From assembly GCA_007922195.1 (NCBI GenBank), contig ML681971.1, positions 17,770,637 through 17,834,636 of the forward strand: a DNA stretch of 64,000 nt, written 5' to 3'. Numbering within the stretch: position 1 is the stretch's first letter; every line of letters begins with the position of its first letter. This document shows positions 10,653 through 21,510 of this stretch, piece after piece. The notes under the pieces are model-generated. The model was not told where the DNA came from, ran no database searches, and saw only the letters and a list, made by a program, of their open reading frames with translations. The stretch is from Podocnemis expansa (Eukaryota > Chordata > Testudines > Podocnemididae). Position numbers and translations under genes: made by a program.

Positions 10653-11374
10653 AGTTCCATCTTATCCACCCTCAGCGATGGTACAGAACAGCCTGTTCTT
10701 GCTTTACGCAAGTGCCTGTCTCTGCTCTGTTTCACATGTATTTTCACGGGAAGATCTGTTTGCTGACTTCACCAGCACGCCTACTGCATCCTTCCAACAG
10801 AAACACAAACCCGAGGGACAACCCCCACAGGAGGTTTCTTAATGCCTGCATGAGCATCACTGGGTGGATTATGCTCTATTTTCAGGCCTTTTAAACGAAA
10901 GGGCTCAGGAAGATGGCACACGCGTCCCTGCCCTGGGGAGGGACCTAGGGCACAGGCACAGGCCCCGCCCCTGGCCCAAGGCTCCGCCCCCCAGCCCACA
11001 GGCCACACCCCCTGGCCAGGGACAGGGCCAGAAGCCGCCGCATGCTGCCATCCGCAGCTGAGCCCCGCATCCCGACCCGGGGATGGGGCCAAGGCCAGGA
11101 GTGGTCTCTGAAGCCAGCTGAGCCCTGAATCCCTAGCTGGGCATGGGGCTGCCGCGGCCGCGGACGACTGGGCCTTGGATGGGCTGGGGACCGGGGGGGG
11201 CTGCCAGATCTGGGGCACTGGCGCTGGGATTCGGGGCATGTGCCCCGTGTGCCCAGCGCCAGTGACACCCCTGGAAGACAGGGAGCAAAAGCTGCACAAT
11301 GCTCCCAAGAACAGGCCCTGCAGCTGACGCCGGGTACGTCTGCCACACCCAAGGATTCACCGGCTCTGCTTGCT

Positions 11375-12030
11375 GAACAGGCACTGGAGCCCTCTCAGTG
11401 CTGCTCTCCGACTATGAATAAAAGTCAAGACGGGCCTCTAACTCAGCACCATTTGCTCTGTCGGCATCAGAGCCCTCTTGGTGCTGCTCTCTGACTATGA
11501 ATGAAAGCTGTGATCGGCCTCTAATCTGGCATCATGTGCTCGGCTGGCACTGGAGCCCTCTCGGTGCCACTCTCCGGCAATGAATACAGCCACGATCGGC
11601 CTCTAACTCAGCACCGTGTGCTTGGTCAGCCCTGGGGCCTTTTCATTGCCGATCTCCAGCTACGAATAAAAGCTGTGATCGACCTCTAACTCAACACCAT
11701 GGGCTCTGTGGGCACCGGAACCCTGTCGGCACTGCTCTATGACAATGAATGAATGCCATGATTGGCCTCTAATTTGGCACCACGTGCTCAGTTGGCACCG
11801 GAGCCCTTTCGGCGCCGCTCTCCGGCTATAAATAAAAACCGCGGTTGGCTTCTAACTCTGCACTATGTGCTTGGTTGGCACTGGAGCCTTTCCGTTGCCA
11901 CTCTCCGGCTATGATTAAAAGCCATGATCAGCCTCTAATGTGGCACCCCATGGTGGATTGGCATGGGAGCCCTCTTGGCATTGCTCTCCAGCTGTGAATA
12001 AAGAGCCATGACCGGCATCATACTCAGTGA
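11375..12030. repeat. 83-bp minisatellite, about 8 copies
   Basis: The landmark 'gcctctaa' recurs at 11434, 11517, 11599, 11682, 11765, 11848 and 11931, with a diverged copy near 12015, so the spacing is 82-84 bp. Each unit carries 'gagccct', 'ctctccggctatgaataaa' or a variant, and a 'tgatcggcctctaa' motif. The period is not a multiple of three, so the array as it stands is not coding. It lies inside the DIRS element. Confidence 0.92.
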
Positions 12031-15000
12031 AGAAAGGGCCGGAGCATCTGAGCTCCGCACTTTGGCAGCAGCTTCACTTGCCAGTTGGCACCAAGGCCCT
12101 CTCGACGCCTCTCCCCAGCAGAACTCAGGTAAGTGTGCTCGGGGCCAACTCTGGCACCAAAGTGCCGGCGCTGTGTCTGGCCCTCCTCTCCGGGCTGAGT
12201 GCCTGGAGCCTATCACGGTGCCACCCATACCAGAGGCCTTTGAAGTCGCAGAGGCCCTTCAGCTTCTGAACACGCCGCCAGGCTACCAAAGCAATCCTTA
12301 AGTCCATCTTCTTCCACTTTGCCCAGCACCAGGGGGAGCTGCTTACTACTTGGGCCTGTGCCACTGTGAAACTGCAGGCTTCAACACCTATGGAGCCGAC
12401 ACCCTTGCCTCGGCACTGCAAGAAATCCGAGAGTACATTCCTGAGGCCCGGGCCCTTACTGAAGTCTCTGCAGCACTGGGTTCTTCCTGGCACTGCACTC
12501 GAAACCAGCTACCTCCTACTGAGGCCCCAGAAGGAGAATCCCTACTCGGTGCCATGGCTCCAGTGAAGGCACCCCAGTACCGGGGTTGTCCCGTCTCCCA
12601 ACTACAGCCACGAACAGGGGCCAGGGTCTTACAGAGAAGACCTTACCACACTCGAACCCCTTCACCAGGCCACTGCCTACCTGGGTCAGGGTCACACCCC
12701 TCAAGGGAGACCAGGACCCTTTATTCGACCTGGGGTTCGAAACCTCTTCGGTCACCATTATGATTCCCCCCCTTTTTGTACTCATGTCCTTGACATTGCT
12801 GGGACATGCTGGCCCAAGGTGCCCTGATTCATCCTGGATCCTCTAGGAGTCCCAGAAGGTTTGACCTCCTGGGTAAAAAAAAGCCTATTCAGTTTTCAGC
12901 TTTTCAGCTGAGGGTTCCTAGCCATCAGGCCTTGGTTAAAAGATTCCCTAGACCTGTGAGCTGCTATGAAGAGTTTCACTGGCCTTCTTCCACAAGAACA
13001 CTTAGAGAATTTGAATGCCTTCGTCAAGGAAGGTGCCTTTGGCCTCTCGCCATGCCTTTACAGTGGCATTCGATGCCTCAAACATGACCTGTGACCAAGT
13101 GCTGCAGCATTGCTATAGCCATGTTTATGTGCTGAGCAGCCTGACTACGGGATTTTGACCTCTCCCAGAATTTACAATAGGCCATATTAGACTTCCCTTT
13201 AGAGGGACAGTCTCTCTCTTTACCCACCCACTGACTCCCTGATCCATGGCGACTGTGTCCATAGGTCGACCCTCAGAGCCCTGGGTATGCGTACTCCCCA
13301 GGTGCGTCAACGTTCCCAGTCTACCACGACCCCTTGAACGCATGGGGGAGGGGTCCTTGTTGTATCCCCCCCCCCACATACACAACCAAAATGGCTATGT
13401 TTTAGGAGCCTTTGCACCGCGGGATGATGGTACCCTTTCCTCATTATAGGTGATCGACTCCAACAGGGTCGCTTCTCGCTCCATCAAACTCTTGAACGTC
13501 AGAGCAGTACCCTAAATGCTTTTGCTAAATGACCCCTCACAATCAGCCTCGAGACACCTCTTCCTCCTCTCCGATGTGCCTCCCTTTTCCCTTCCCATAC
13601 CCTTCGGGTCAAGTAAGGGCCTGGCCACCAGAGAATTCTCCTCACACGCACTTGGTTCCAGTCACATACACCCTTGGAGCCTTGGTAGGAATCCAGAGGT
13701 CATAGAGGTATGCGAGGCGGGCACATGATGCCCCTGCAAAAAAAAAGAAAAAACCCAAAAACAAACCAAAAAAACCACTATAGCCTTCTGGGACAAGGGC
13801 AGGATGCCTACAACTCTACCAACTCCTTCCCAGTTGGGCACACTGGAAAGGGTATGTTTCTGTGTCGCTATCCTGAGAGCACTCCTTATCCGTGTCGGCC
13901 TGCAATGGATCAGGGGAAACTATTGTGGGATGATGAACCCCACCCCCTAGGCGATGGGTAAGAGGGCAAACCCATACCCCTTTGTCCTCTATCTTCTCCC
14001 GCCTCACCTCCCCAGCAGTGCCCCCTTTAATATCGGGGCCATGCTCTTCAGACTAGTATTAGGCTTTTGCCTGAGGGATCCTTGAGTCTCACCGTAGGGG
14101 TTTTTGCCTTTTCAGCTCTTACCCCTCCTCCCCAAGGACCTTCACCACATTACACTGGTCCCTCTGTACACAGGCAGACCTCAGTTTAGCCCTCGACTGG
14201 AATCTCCTCTGCTCTGATGCCTCCCGCTAACCAGGCAAGGGTCGCTTTCCCCTGAAAATCCTAGACAGCCATCTAGGAGCTGCCTTGATCTCTCTATTGC
14301 ACCCCTCTCCTCCCTAGAATTGCAATGCAGGGGGATAGTAAGGGATAGAACTCCTAACTACCATCGGTATTTGTACACCTAAGTGAGCCATTTGAGGTCC
14401 TGTGGTCTTCAGCTCAGGGTAGTTTCCCTGCAGAATTCTGACCCAGGGAAACTTACAGACCCTTAATAGGCTGGAGAGCCTGACCCCTCATGGGTGATGA
14501 TTTCGTAACATTCCCTCTTGCCCCTCTGTGTTCTTTAAAGGACAGCGGTTTTTCCTTGTTTTCCCTAAGTAGTGGTTGCCTTATGCTCTCCTCCTCTTCC
14601 CGGGATCTCTCCCTCTTCCCTCCTCCCACCTGGGACCTGCCCAAGCCTTAACCCTTCCCATACGTGGGATGGCACACCAATAACACTCCTTCTCTTCGGA
14701 GCAGGCGTTGTAGACCATGTCTGACTTGTGTCTTGCCTAAGGCATCATCTCCTCTCCCCATCAGGATCTATGCAAGATCCCTCGTAGTTGGCTCATTGCA
14801 GCCAGGATCCAACACCTGCACCCACTGCTAGAGATGAGTCAGCTATGTTATGATGGTTGACTGCCTCTCCATAGAAGTAAGAAGTGAGAATATCTTCCAA
14901 GCCATGTGCCCCCATCCAAACACTCTGATTCTGGAGCTTGGAGGCACAACTCTCGAGGTAGACCTCACTTGTCTACAGAAACGGCCGGATACTCCTTCTT

Positions 15001-15471
15001 TTGATTCAGCACACCTCTCCCTACAAGAGTCTGTGTACCGGGAGAGTAGAGTACAGGGGCAGGGGACAGAAATGCACACCTAGCTTTGAAGTTGTTTAAG
15101 CTCCCCTCAACCCCCAGAACCCCGCGATGGTTTCACACCACCCCTACCTCAGGTCATTCCCCCCGCTTTTTGTCAGGGACAACCTAACATGGGGAATTCA
15201 ATCACTTTTCTCCCAGTTTCTCTCCTGATACTGGGATGGGTGTACCTAAGGGTTCCCCTTTTTAGTACTATAACCTGCTCAAGGGTTACCTCTAAGGAAG
15301 GGCCATTCTAAGATGTCCACTTCTCTCTTTATGATGACTTCCCTGAAGGAGTGTCTCTGTTGCTTTTGGGCCCCAGAGATTGGTCCACCAAGCATCTAGG
15401 CCTTATTCTGGGGCCCTCCCTCCAGGCCCTCCATTCCCATGCGTCACTGGATGGAGGGCAGGGGTCCCCAC
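12031..15471. other. DIRS interior, decayed, no recognised domain
   Basis: GC-moderate sequence with short broken ORFs (for example 12350-12763, 13516-13728, 14850-15083) but no protein motif I can name. Presumed remains of gag and pol-equivalent regions. There is an A-rich patch at 13737-13772 and a C-run near 13368-13376. Confidence 0.45.
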
Positions 15472-15833
15472 CAATGTTCCCTCTAAGCTGATGATGCAGC
15501 TAAGCAAGTTGTAGATGCAGCTGAGCAAGTTCCTCGCTGGTTCCCCGACCCAGGGTGGGCCCCTTCCCTGAGGCCTGTCAGCTCCCTAAAAGTATCCATA
15601 ACTTGCTCAATTGCATCATCAGCTTAGAGCAAGCAAGGCCAAACTGTGGCTCAGGAGCCACATGTGGCTCTTGAATGAAAAAGTGTGGCTCACAGAAGAA
15701 CATCAGCAAACCAATTTTATAGGTAAAAGTATATGGCTTGATGCCTCAGTGCGGCTCTCGAAAGATTAATAATCAACCTGTGTGGCTCTTGAGTTCCATA
15801 AGTCTGGCCACCCCTGGCTTAGAGGGAACACTG
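15472..15833. mobile_element. MITE with 'tgttccctctaagct' termini, host of a nested MITE
   Basis: Left end 'caatgttccctctaagct' and right end 'agcttagagggaacactg' are inverted repeats (17 of 18). Within it, 'gatgatgc' and 'gcatcatc' form further inverted sequence. No flanking duplication is visible. The right arm is interrupted by the element at 15630-15816. Confidence 0.85.
15630..15816. mobile_element. hAT-type MITE nested in another MITE, exact 8-bp TSD
   Basis: 187 bp, starting 'caagcaaggccaaactg' and ending 'tctggccacccctg'. Flanked by the perfect 8-bp duplication GCTTAGAG (15622-15629 and 15817-15824), which also belongs to the host MITE terminus. It belongs to the same 'ggccaaactgtggctc' family as 46967-47883. 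Confidence 0.92.
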
Positions 15834-15845
15834 TAGTCTTACTAT

Positions 15846-16260
15846 GGGGTTCTGAAATTTCCTTTGAATCATTCTGTATTGGCCTGTCAAAAAATTATGC
15901 TCCCATAGGAAATATTTCTTCCGTACTCTAACTAGTGATCACCTGACTTTCTGAAACATGAGTACTAGCCCTTTTAATATTACCCCAGTAAGGATTCATC
16001 AAAGATAATTTTCTTATGTATATCATGATCCAATCCTTTTCTGAAATTCACTAAGTTGTTTGACTCACTAATATCTTGGGTCAATGAGTTCCAAGGATTA
16101 TCTACATGTGTAAACAATATCCATTTTAAAACTAATTTTGTTTTAACTCCCTTTCCCTTAGTCTCATGTTGCAAGCAAAGGTGACTAAAAGCAATCAACT
16201 AGCCTTTTTAATACCATGCCTCATTACCTCATATTCCTCTCTACAATCATTTATTTATGA
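15846..16260 (-). repeat. LINE 3'-region fragment (CR1/L2-like)
   Basis: Stretches such as 'gactcactaatatcttgggt' and 'ccttagtctcatgttgcaag' look like the reverse complement of a decayed CR1/L2-type 3' end. Recognition is by general resemblance only. Confidence 0.4.
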
Positions 16261-16832
16261 AATTCCCTATTGAGAGGGGAAATCCAACTCTCTGTGCTTG
16301 AAACTAAGAACAAAATTAAATACAAAGATGTAATGAGTGGAGTTATAAAAGATGTTCAGTGTTGGCCTAATACTGTGCTCTTGCATGAGAGTTTTACAAC
16401 TTATTCCAATGGGAGCAGTTCAGCCACTTCTAAGCATTTTTGACAATCTTAGCCAAAATATACATCAAATGATAACGCAAGCCACAGATGAGTATAGCAA
16501 GCAATCATGCTGTCAGTGAATGACCTGTGCCATGCCAAGCTGCAATATGTCAAGTTTAATTCTTGTGAGGACAACGATGGGTTTCACTGCAATGTAACCT
16601 AGCAATGTAGACACAGTGCACCAGTTAGAACTGTAAAAAACAGAAAGCAGTATTTCAGTATGGCATGGATTGATTTTTTTTTCCCCGAAAACCGAGAGGG
16701 GTACACTGGTGGAGAAGGTAATGAAAGTCGCAGACCATCTGTAGCTACACAAAATGAACTATCAGAAAAATAATTAAGAATATATGTTATGTACTTAATG
16801 TTTGTATTCTCTTTTACCAGATCAAATGAGTC
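16261..16832. other. Unclassified, possible 5' part of the hAT relic
   Basis: AT-rich. Reading 16540-16740 on the plus strand gives short peptides that may belong upstream of the BED-finger-like region at 17145 onward, but no motif is certain. T-run at 16674-16682. Confidence 0.35.
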
Positions 16833-16846
16833 CCCATTGTCTCAGT

Positions 16847-17130
16847 AAAACAAACAAACAAACAAGGAGTCCTGTGGCACTTAAAGGCTAACAAACTTAT
16901 TTATTGCATAAGCTTTCTTAGGAGAAAATCCCACGTTGTTAGACGCTTTGAAGATGGGAGATTTTCCTCCCATTCTGTAAGATTCCTCATCTTCAAAGCA
17001 CCTGACAATGTGGGATTTTCTCCCAAGAAAGCTCATGAAAAATATATTTGTTAGCCTTCAAGTGCCACAGGCCTCCTTGTTTGTTTGTTTTACTGAGCTA
17101 GACTAACAAAGCTGCCCCTTTGGATCTTGG
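16847..17130 (-). mobile_element. Palindromic SINE-like retroposon, copy B (longest)
   Basis: 284 bp on the minus strand. The head 'tccaaaggggcagctttgtt' plus 'agtctag' is at the right end. A long hairpin body follows, with arms 'ggagtcctgtggcacttaa' and 'caagtgccacaggcctcc', and 'ggagaaaatcccac' against 'gtgggattttctcc'. The tail on the left is (TTTG)n in element sense. Flanks 'cccattgtctcagt' (16833-16846) and 'cccattgcttcagt' (17131-17144) agree at 12 of 14 and form a target duplication. It splits the hAT relic. Confidence 0.85.
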
Positions 17131-17640
17131 CCCATTGCTTCAGTGTGTTATCTGCTTCAAAACATTAGCAAATGTTGCCTGAACCTATTAAAAACTGAGT
17201 GGCCCCAGAAGCAAAAATACAGTACATTGCAGAACAAACCCCTAGAGTCTGAACTGAGTAAACAGAGATCGGTACGGGAGAAAATATCACTGCAAATAGA
17301 AAAGGGCTTAAAACCATCCTATTTGGTTGTACAGAGAATTGCAAAGTACAAAAAACAGTCCCACTGTGCTGGAAAGGATTTGATTTTACCTTCCATGCAA
17401 GCTAAGTGTTGAGACGTCCTAAGTAAAGAAGCTGCAAGGAGCTAGAAAGCATTCTTTTCTCTAATACCAGTGTCTTCTGCCAGTCTATCAGTGAAATTAG
17501 CATTATTCAAGAAAGATCAGCTCATGAAATGATATGTGATGCCAGTCACCTTGCATTGCAGTTTGATGAAACCACTGATGTAGCAACTTTAATATTGTTC
17601 ATGATTTTTATCTGGTCTATGCTGAAAACCAAATGGATAG
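17131..17640 (+). pseudogene. hAT transposase relic (ZBED/SCAND3-like)
   Basis: Broken reading frames resemble domesticated and autonomous hAT transposases of the ZBED5/SCAND3/FAM200 type. 'CVICFKTLAN' (about 17140-17175) looks like half a BED finger. 'LQNKPLESE' (about 17228-17254) matches the region after the finger. 'SYLVVQRIAKYKKQSHCAGK' follows, then 'LILPSM'. In another frame 'LALQFDETTDVATL' corresponds to the first catalytic Asp region (QLDESTD in the family). Multiple frameshifts and stops make it non-functional. Similarity is judged from recalled family motifs. Confidence 0.65.
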
Positions 17641-18240
17641 AAAAACATTTTTTGCTGCAAAGAGTTACCAGTCTCCTGAGAATGATTTCCTCACCTCGAA
17701 CTCCCTGAGCTACAGCAAGTGGCGCCCCTCCCCTCCAACTCCTTCCCCAACTGCCCGGCCCCCACTGCTGGCTCCCTCTGCTCCCTCACGTGTTCCAGAC
17801 CCTCCTGCCCTGCCGCCACTGGCATCCTCTGGTCCCTGGAGTGTTCCTGACCCTGCTGCCCTGCCACTGCCACCACTGCTGGCTCCTGCCACTCCCCGAC
17901 CTGTTCCAGAGCCTCCTGCCCCCCTGCCGCAGGCATCCACCAGTCCCCAGGGCATTCCTGACCCTGCTGCCCCTGTGCCACCACTGGCTTCCTCTGCTCC
18001 CCCACCTGTTCCAGTCCCTCCTGCCCCACCGCTGCCAGTATCCTCCAGTCCTCTATATGTTCCTGTAAACCCCACAGCCCGCCCGCTGCCAGTTTCCTTG
18101 TAGTGCGGTCCCCGCTTTCTGCCTCTGCCGCCGGACCCCTTCACCCTCCCTGTAAGTTTCCTGGTGGCACGATCCCCAGCTTCTACCTTCCACAACCCCT
18201 TCTTTCCTCCATGAAACCCTCCCCCCACTTACCTGCCAGC
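17641..18240 (+). repeat. Proline-rich coding-like minisatellite
   Basis: About six C-rich units with junction landmark 'gttcc(t/a)gaccctgctgcc'. Landmark spacings from 17791 onward are 51, 60, 51, 54 and 51 bp, all multiples of three. An uninterrupted frame (17633-18103, 156 codons) reads through it as repeats of the type VPDPPALPPLASSGPWS. The repeat shows no recognisable domain. Whether it was ever translated is unknown. Confidence 0.75.
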
Positions 18241-19112
18241 CAGAGATACGTGATAGCAGGCAGCTCCCACCCTGACTGCATCCTCAGGGCGGGAGATTTT
18301 AAACTTTCCCAACCCCGGCCCCCAGGCATGGTGCTGGGAAGAATGTGTCAGAGCCTGTGGCTGCTGGGCTTCCATGGGGGTCACTGTTGCCTGCATCGGT
18401 GAGTGGCGGCTGCTGTGCCAGTGCCAACCTGCGCAGCTTATCCGGAACAGTGGTCCCCACCCACTCCTTCCTCATTATCCTTCTTCCTGCATTAGCTCCC
18501 ATATAAAGCTGGGACGCCTCAGTTTAGGGCACCCCATAGCAATCCTACCCATGGCATCTCCTGCCGGTATGTCAATGGGGAAAGGCCTCATGCCTATCCC
18601 CCATTTGGTCAAGGGGCAATTTTTTTCCTGTCCCAGTCTTGGATAGTAACTTAACCCAATTTACCTTCCCCTTTTGGGGTTGAGGTGGCAAGGGTGGCAA
18701 TTATTCCACTCTTGCCCTTTGCCTGCAGCTATGGGAGTCTGTTGCCCTGGATCATGACTGCCTTTCTCACGAGTTGATTCTTCTAGGAAGGGGTGACCCT
18801 CCTACACTAGACAGTCCTGCTGGTGACAAGGAAGTTCTTTGCTATTATGATATAGCAAATTCCCCAACAATGAACTGGGGACTGCTCCTGTTGGAGTTAT
18901 AGTCTCCTGACAGAGTGGCAAATGACCCCTCGGCACTCTCATGCACGCCTTCTCTCGAAGATCTTGCACTTGGTGTGTGTCCGTAGGCATTCGCCTGGCA
19001 GCCCACTGCTTCTTCACCCAATTTTGTGTGCTGTGCCATTTGTGGTTAGCCATGCTGATGGCGGATAAGGTTCTAACTCCACCTACCATCCACAGTATGG
19101 CTAGCAGTTACC
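18241..19112. other. DIRS interior, 3' part, no recognised domain
   Basis: No clear repeat or motif. Assigned to the DIRS element only because it lies between the later insertions and the internal complementary region. Confidence 0.4.
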
Positions 19113-19207
19113 TGATACTGAATGTATCCGAGCAGTGCTTGAAGAAGAACGGTGGGTTACTTACCAGTAACTGTCCTTCTTCGAGATGGGCTGCTTGGAT
19201 TCATTCA
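19113..19207 (+). repeat. DIRS internal complementary region (ICR)
   Basis: The first part, 'ctgatactgaatgtatccga' plus 'gcagtgcttgaagaag', is the reverse complement of the left terminus. It is followed directly by 'aacggtgggttacttaccag' and sequence to 'ggattcattc', the reverse complement of the whole right terminus (19383-19439). The two pieces abut with no spacer, as expected of an ICR. Confidence 0.9.
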
Positions 19208-19256
19208 GAGCCCCCCACCATCCCCGCTACTCAGAGTTAGCGACTAATGGGAATTG

Positions 19257-19439
19257 GGGAGGAGGAGGGCTGGGGCCACATATATGGCTAGGGGCAGTGG
19301 CTGCCAGCCTTGTCCTGACAGGCTAAGGCTAAAAGAAGTTCTGGCCAATCATGCACTGTGGCACATAGACATCTGATACTGAATGAATCTGAGCAGCCCA
19401 TCTCAAAGAAGGACGGTTATTGGTAAGTAACCCACCGTT
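19257..19439 (-). repeat. DIRS right inverted terminal repeat
   Basis: Reverse-complement partner of 10499-10652, extended outward to 'aagtaacccaccgtt', the terminus copied in the ICR. Confidence 0.9.
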
Positions 19440-19640
19440 GAGGGTGGATGCTGAAACTATAAGGGTCTGTACAAGGTTAACGGAGAAGTTAGGGATACGC
19501 TAACTGTACCTTTAGGTGGGTGAGTTTTGTTTTTTGGTTTTCATAAAAATCCTGCAGTGCATTTTCTCACCAGTCGGTGCTCATTTTGATATTGCCTCTT
19601 TATGTTCTATTTATTACTATTAAATGTTTTCTGTATTACA

Positions 19641-19698
19641 GTAAAAAAACAACAAGGAGTTGTGTGGCACTTTAAGACTAACAGATTTATTTTTTGCA
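19641..19698 (-). mobile_element. 5'-truncated copy of the palindromic SINE (copy C)
   Basis: 58 bp containing 'aacaacaaggagttgtgtgg' and 'agactaacagatttatt'. Bounded by the perfect 12-bp direct repeat TTCTGTATTACA (19629-19640 and 19699-19710). In element sense only the 3' arm and T-rich tail remain. Confidence 0.85.
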
Positions 19699-19710
19699 TT
19701 CTGTATTACA

Positions 19711-20555
19711 CTCAGACTCGTGTACAAGAGAGGAATCATTGCTTTTTGGGTAATGTTACATGGGTAATAGTGCATGATTTTCCAAGAGACTGGTGAGAGC
19801 TTGAGTCAGTTGGTGGTGTAATATTTTTTAAGAACCTCTAGAAGTAGAAACCATTTGTCTATGTGGGGAGCTGGGCTAAGACTGCTGATGCCATTTACAT
19901 AAGTGGCCAAACAGTCATCAGATGTACTGGTCATTCTTTTCTAATCAGGTAAAATACAGACAATTATTATGGGAGGATTGTTGGTAATGGACATTTTTCC
20001 ATCATCATGATCTAGCAAGAAATTGGGCTGACCCATCAAAATCTCTTAGGCAAAAATGAGGTAGAGTCTACGTCTTAGCATGTGCAGCTTTAAAAAAATA
20101 AGTAGAAATGGGAATACATTTAAAAAGGCCTGCAAAATAAATAATTCCAGTTAATCAGACTTTTATATGAACCTTAGTCAGCATAAAAGTATATCATTAG
20201 CCTGTCTTCCGTCCTTTATGTCTTTCTCTGCCCTGTTGCAGCCCCCTGGTGGCCTACAGTAAAGGAACAGAGTCCCCCGTGGGGAAAAAAAAATGATATA
20301 CTTTTAAACAGAATTCAAAAATAAATACATTTTGGTCAGAGATGTCACAAACCTAGGCTGATTCCTCAAAGTTGTTTAACAAGTTGGGGTGCTTGGTTTT
20401 GAAAACCTTAGTTCCAGTTTATGGGCAGGTGCTGTCTTGCTTGAATGCTCCATGAGGCCCACATGATGTTGGTGGATTCAGCACAAGCTATGGTTTCATT
20501 TTAAAAATAATTCTCTAGCAATCCTGCTTCTGAAGATGATCTTCTAAATGTCCAG
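19711..20555. other. Intergenic, nothing recognised
   Basis: No gene or clear repeat seen in this stretch. Confidence 0.5.
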
Positions 20556-20669
20556 AGGGGTAGCTGTATTAGTCTGCGTACAGCAAAGGCAGCACAAGTC
20601 CATCGTCAGATGATGAAGTGGGCTGGAGCCCATGAAAGCTTATGCCTGAAGAAATCTGTTAGTCTATAC
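20556..20669 (+). mobile_element. Palindromic SINE-like retroposon, copy F, interrupted
   Basis: Head 'ccagaggggtagctgtatta' plus 'gtctg', then 'gatgaagtgggct', 'catgaaagcttatgcct' and 'aaatctgttagtctata'. It breaks off where the hAT element at 20670 begins. Confidence 0.65.
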
Positions 20670-21510
20670 CAGGAGTGGCCAAACTGCAGCTTGAGAGCCA
20701 CAAGAAAAAGTGCGGCTCCCGGAAGAGCAAAGCAGGGAAGCATGGCATGGTCAGAGATGGGGAGAGAAGTGCGGCATGGTCGGGGTCAGCAGAGAAGAAG
20801 CGGCATGGTCTGAGCCAGCAGGGAAGCAGTGGCGTGGTCGGGGTTGGCAGGGAAGCATGGCATGGTCAGGGCCAGCACGGAAGTGGCAGCGTGGTTGGGA
20901 CTGGCAGGGAAGTGGCGGCATGGTCGGGGATAGCAGGGAAGCAGTGGTGTGGTCGGGGATGTCAGGGAAGTGGCAGCGTGGTTGGGGATGAGGGGAAAAG
21001 TGGCAGCGTGGTTTGTGCCCGCAGGAAAGCAGCAGCATGCTTGGTTCCAGCAGGGAAGTAGTGGCATGGTCAGGGCTGGCAGGGAAGCTCGGCATGGTCG
21101 CAGCTGGCAGGGAAGTTTGGCATGGTCAGAGGCATGGGTAGAAAGTGCAGCATGGTTGGAGCTGGCAGGTAAGTGGTGGCATGGTCAAGGACAGGGGTGG
21201 GGGAGATGTGCAGCATGGTCGGGGGCACCAGAGAAGCAGCAGCATGGTAAGAGACAGTAGGGAAGTGGCAGCATGGTCAGATGGGGGGAGAAGTGCAGTA
21301 TGGTCGGAGATGGCGGGGAAGAGGCAGTATGGTCAGAGACGGGGAGAAGCATGGCATGGTCAGGGAAGCTGTGGCATGTTTAGATTTTCTCATAGATTTT
21401 CTCCTTATGTCGTTTACTCTTTGTTAAAATAAAATTGTGTTTTACAAGTCCTAACATGACATGGAATACTAAGAAATGAAAATACGAAGGAGACAAGTTT
21501 AAAACTGAAT
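20670..21510. mobile_element. hAT-type element with internal 29-bp minisatellite, right end missing
   Basis: Begins 'caggagtggccaaactgcag', the terminus seen at 46967. After the minisatellite, 'attgtgttttacaa' and 'gaaatgaaaata' match 47410-47470. The copy stops at about 21510 where a foldback element starts, and its right terminus was not found. Confidence 0.75.
20725..21375. repeat. 29-bp minisatellite, about 22 copies
   Basis: 'catggtc' or a variant recurs at 20746, 20775, 20804, 20833, 20861, 20890 and 20919 and continues to about 21360. Unit of the form 'cggcatggtcagggctggca' plus 'gggaagtgg'. The ORFs in it (for example 20675-21061) are repeat artefacts. Confidence 0.93.

Larger units (their letters stand above)
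10499..19439 (+). mobile_element. DIRS-type retrotransposon relic
   Basis: An 8.9-kb unit bounded by inverted terminal repeats (10499-10652 and 19257-19439). Just inside the right one is an internal complementary region (about 19113-19207). It joins the reverse complement of the left end to the reverse complement of the right end. This arrangement is characteristic of DIRS1-like elements, which use a tyrosine recombinase, integrate without target duplication, and rebuild their ends from the internal region. No clear flanking duplication was seen. The interior is heavily decayed. I could not identify a reverse transcriptase, RNase H, methyltransferase or recombinase domain by eye, so the call rests on terminal architecture. 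Later insertions occupy about 15.47-18.2 kb. Confidence 0.75.

Noticed and set aside
15464..15841. 8-bp TSD for the outer MITE
   Set aside because: Flanks 'gtccccac' and 'tagtctta' do not match, so only the inner element has a proven duplication.
20675..21061. 128-codon plus-strand ORF rich in HG/SG repeats
   Set aside because: It is a direct translation of the 29-bp minisatellite, and all frames are open for the same reason.
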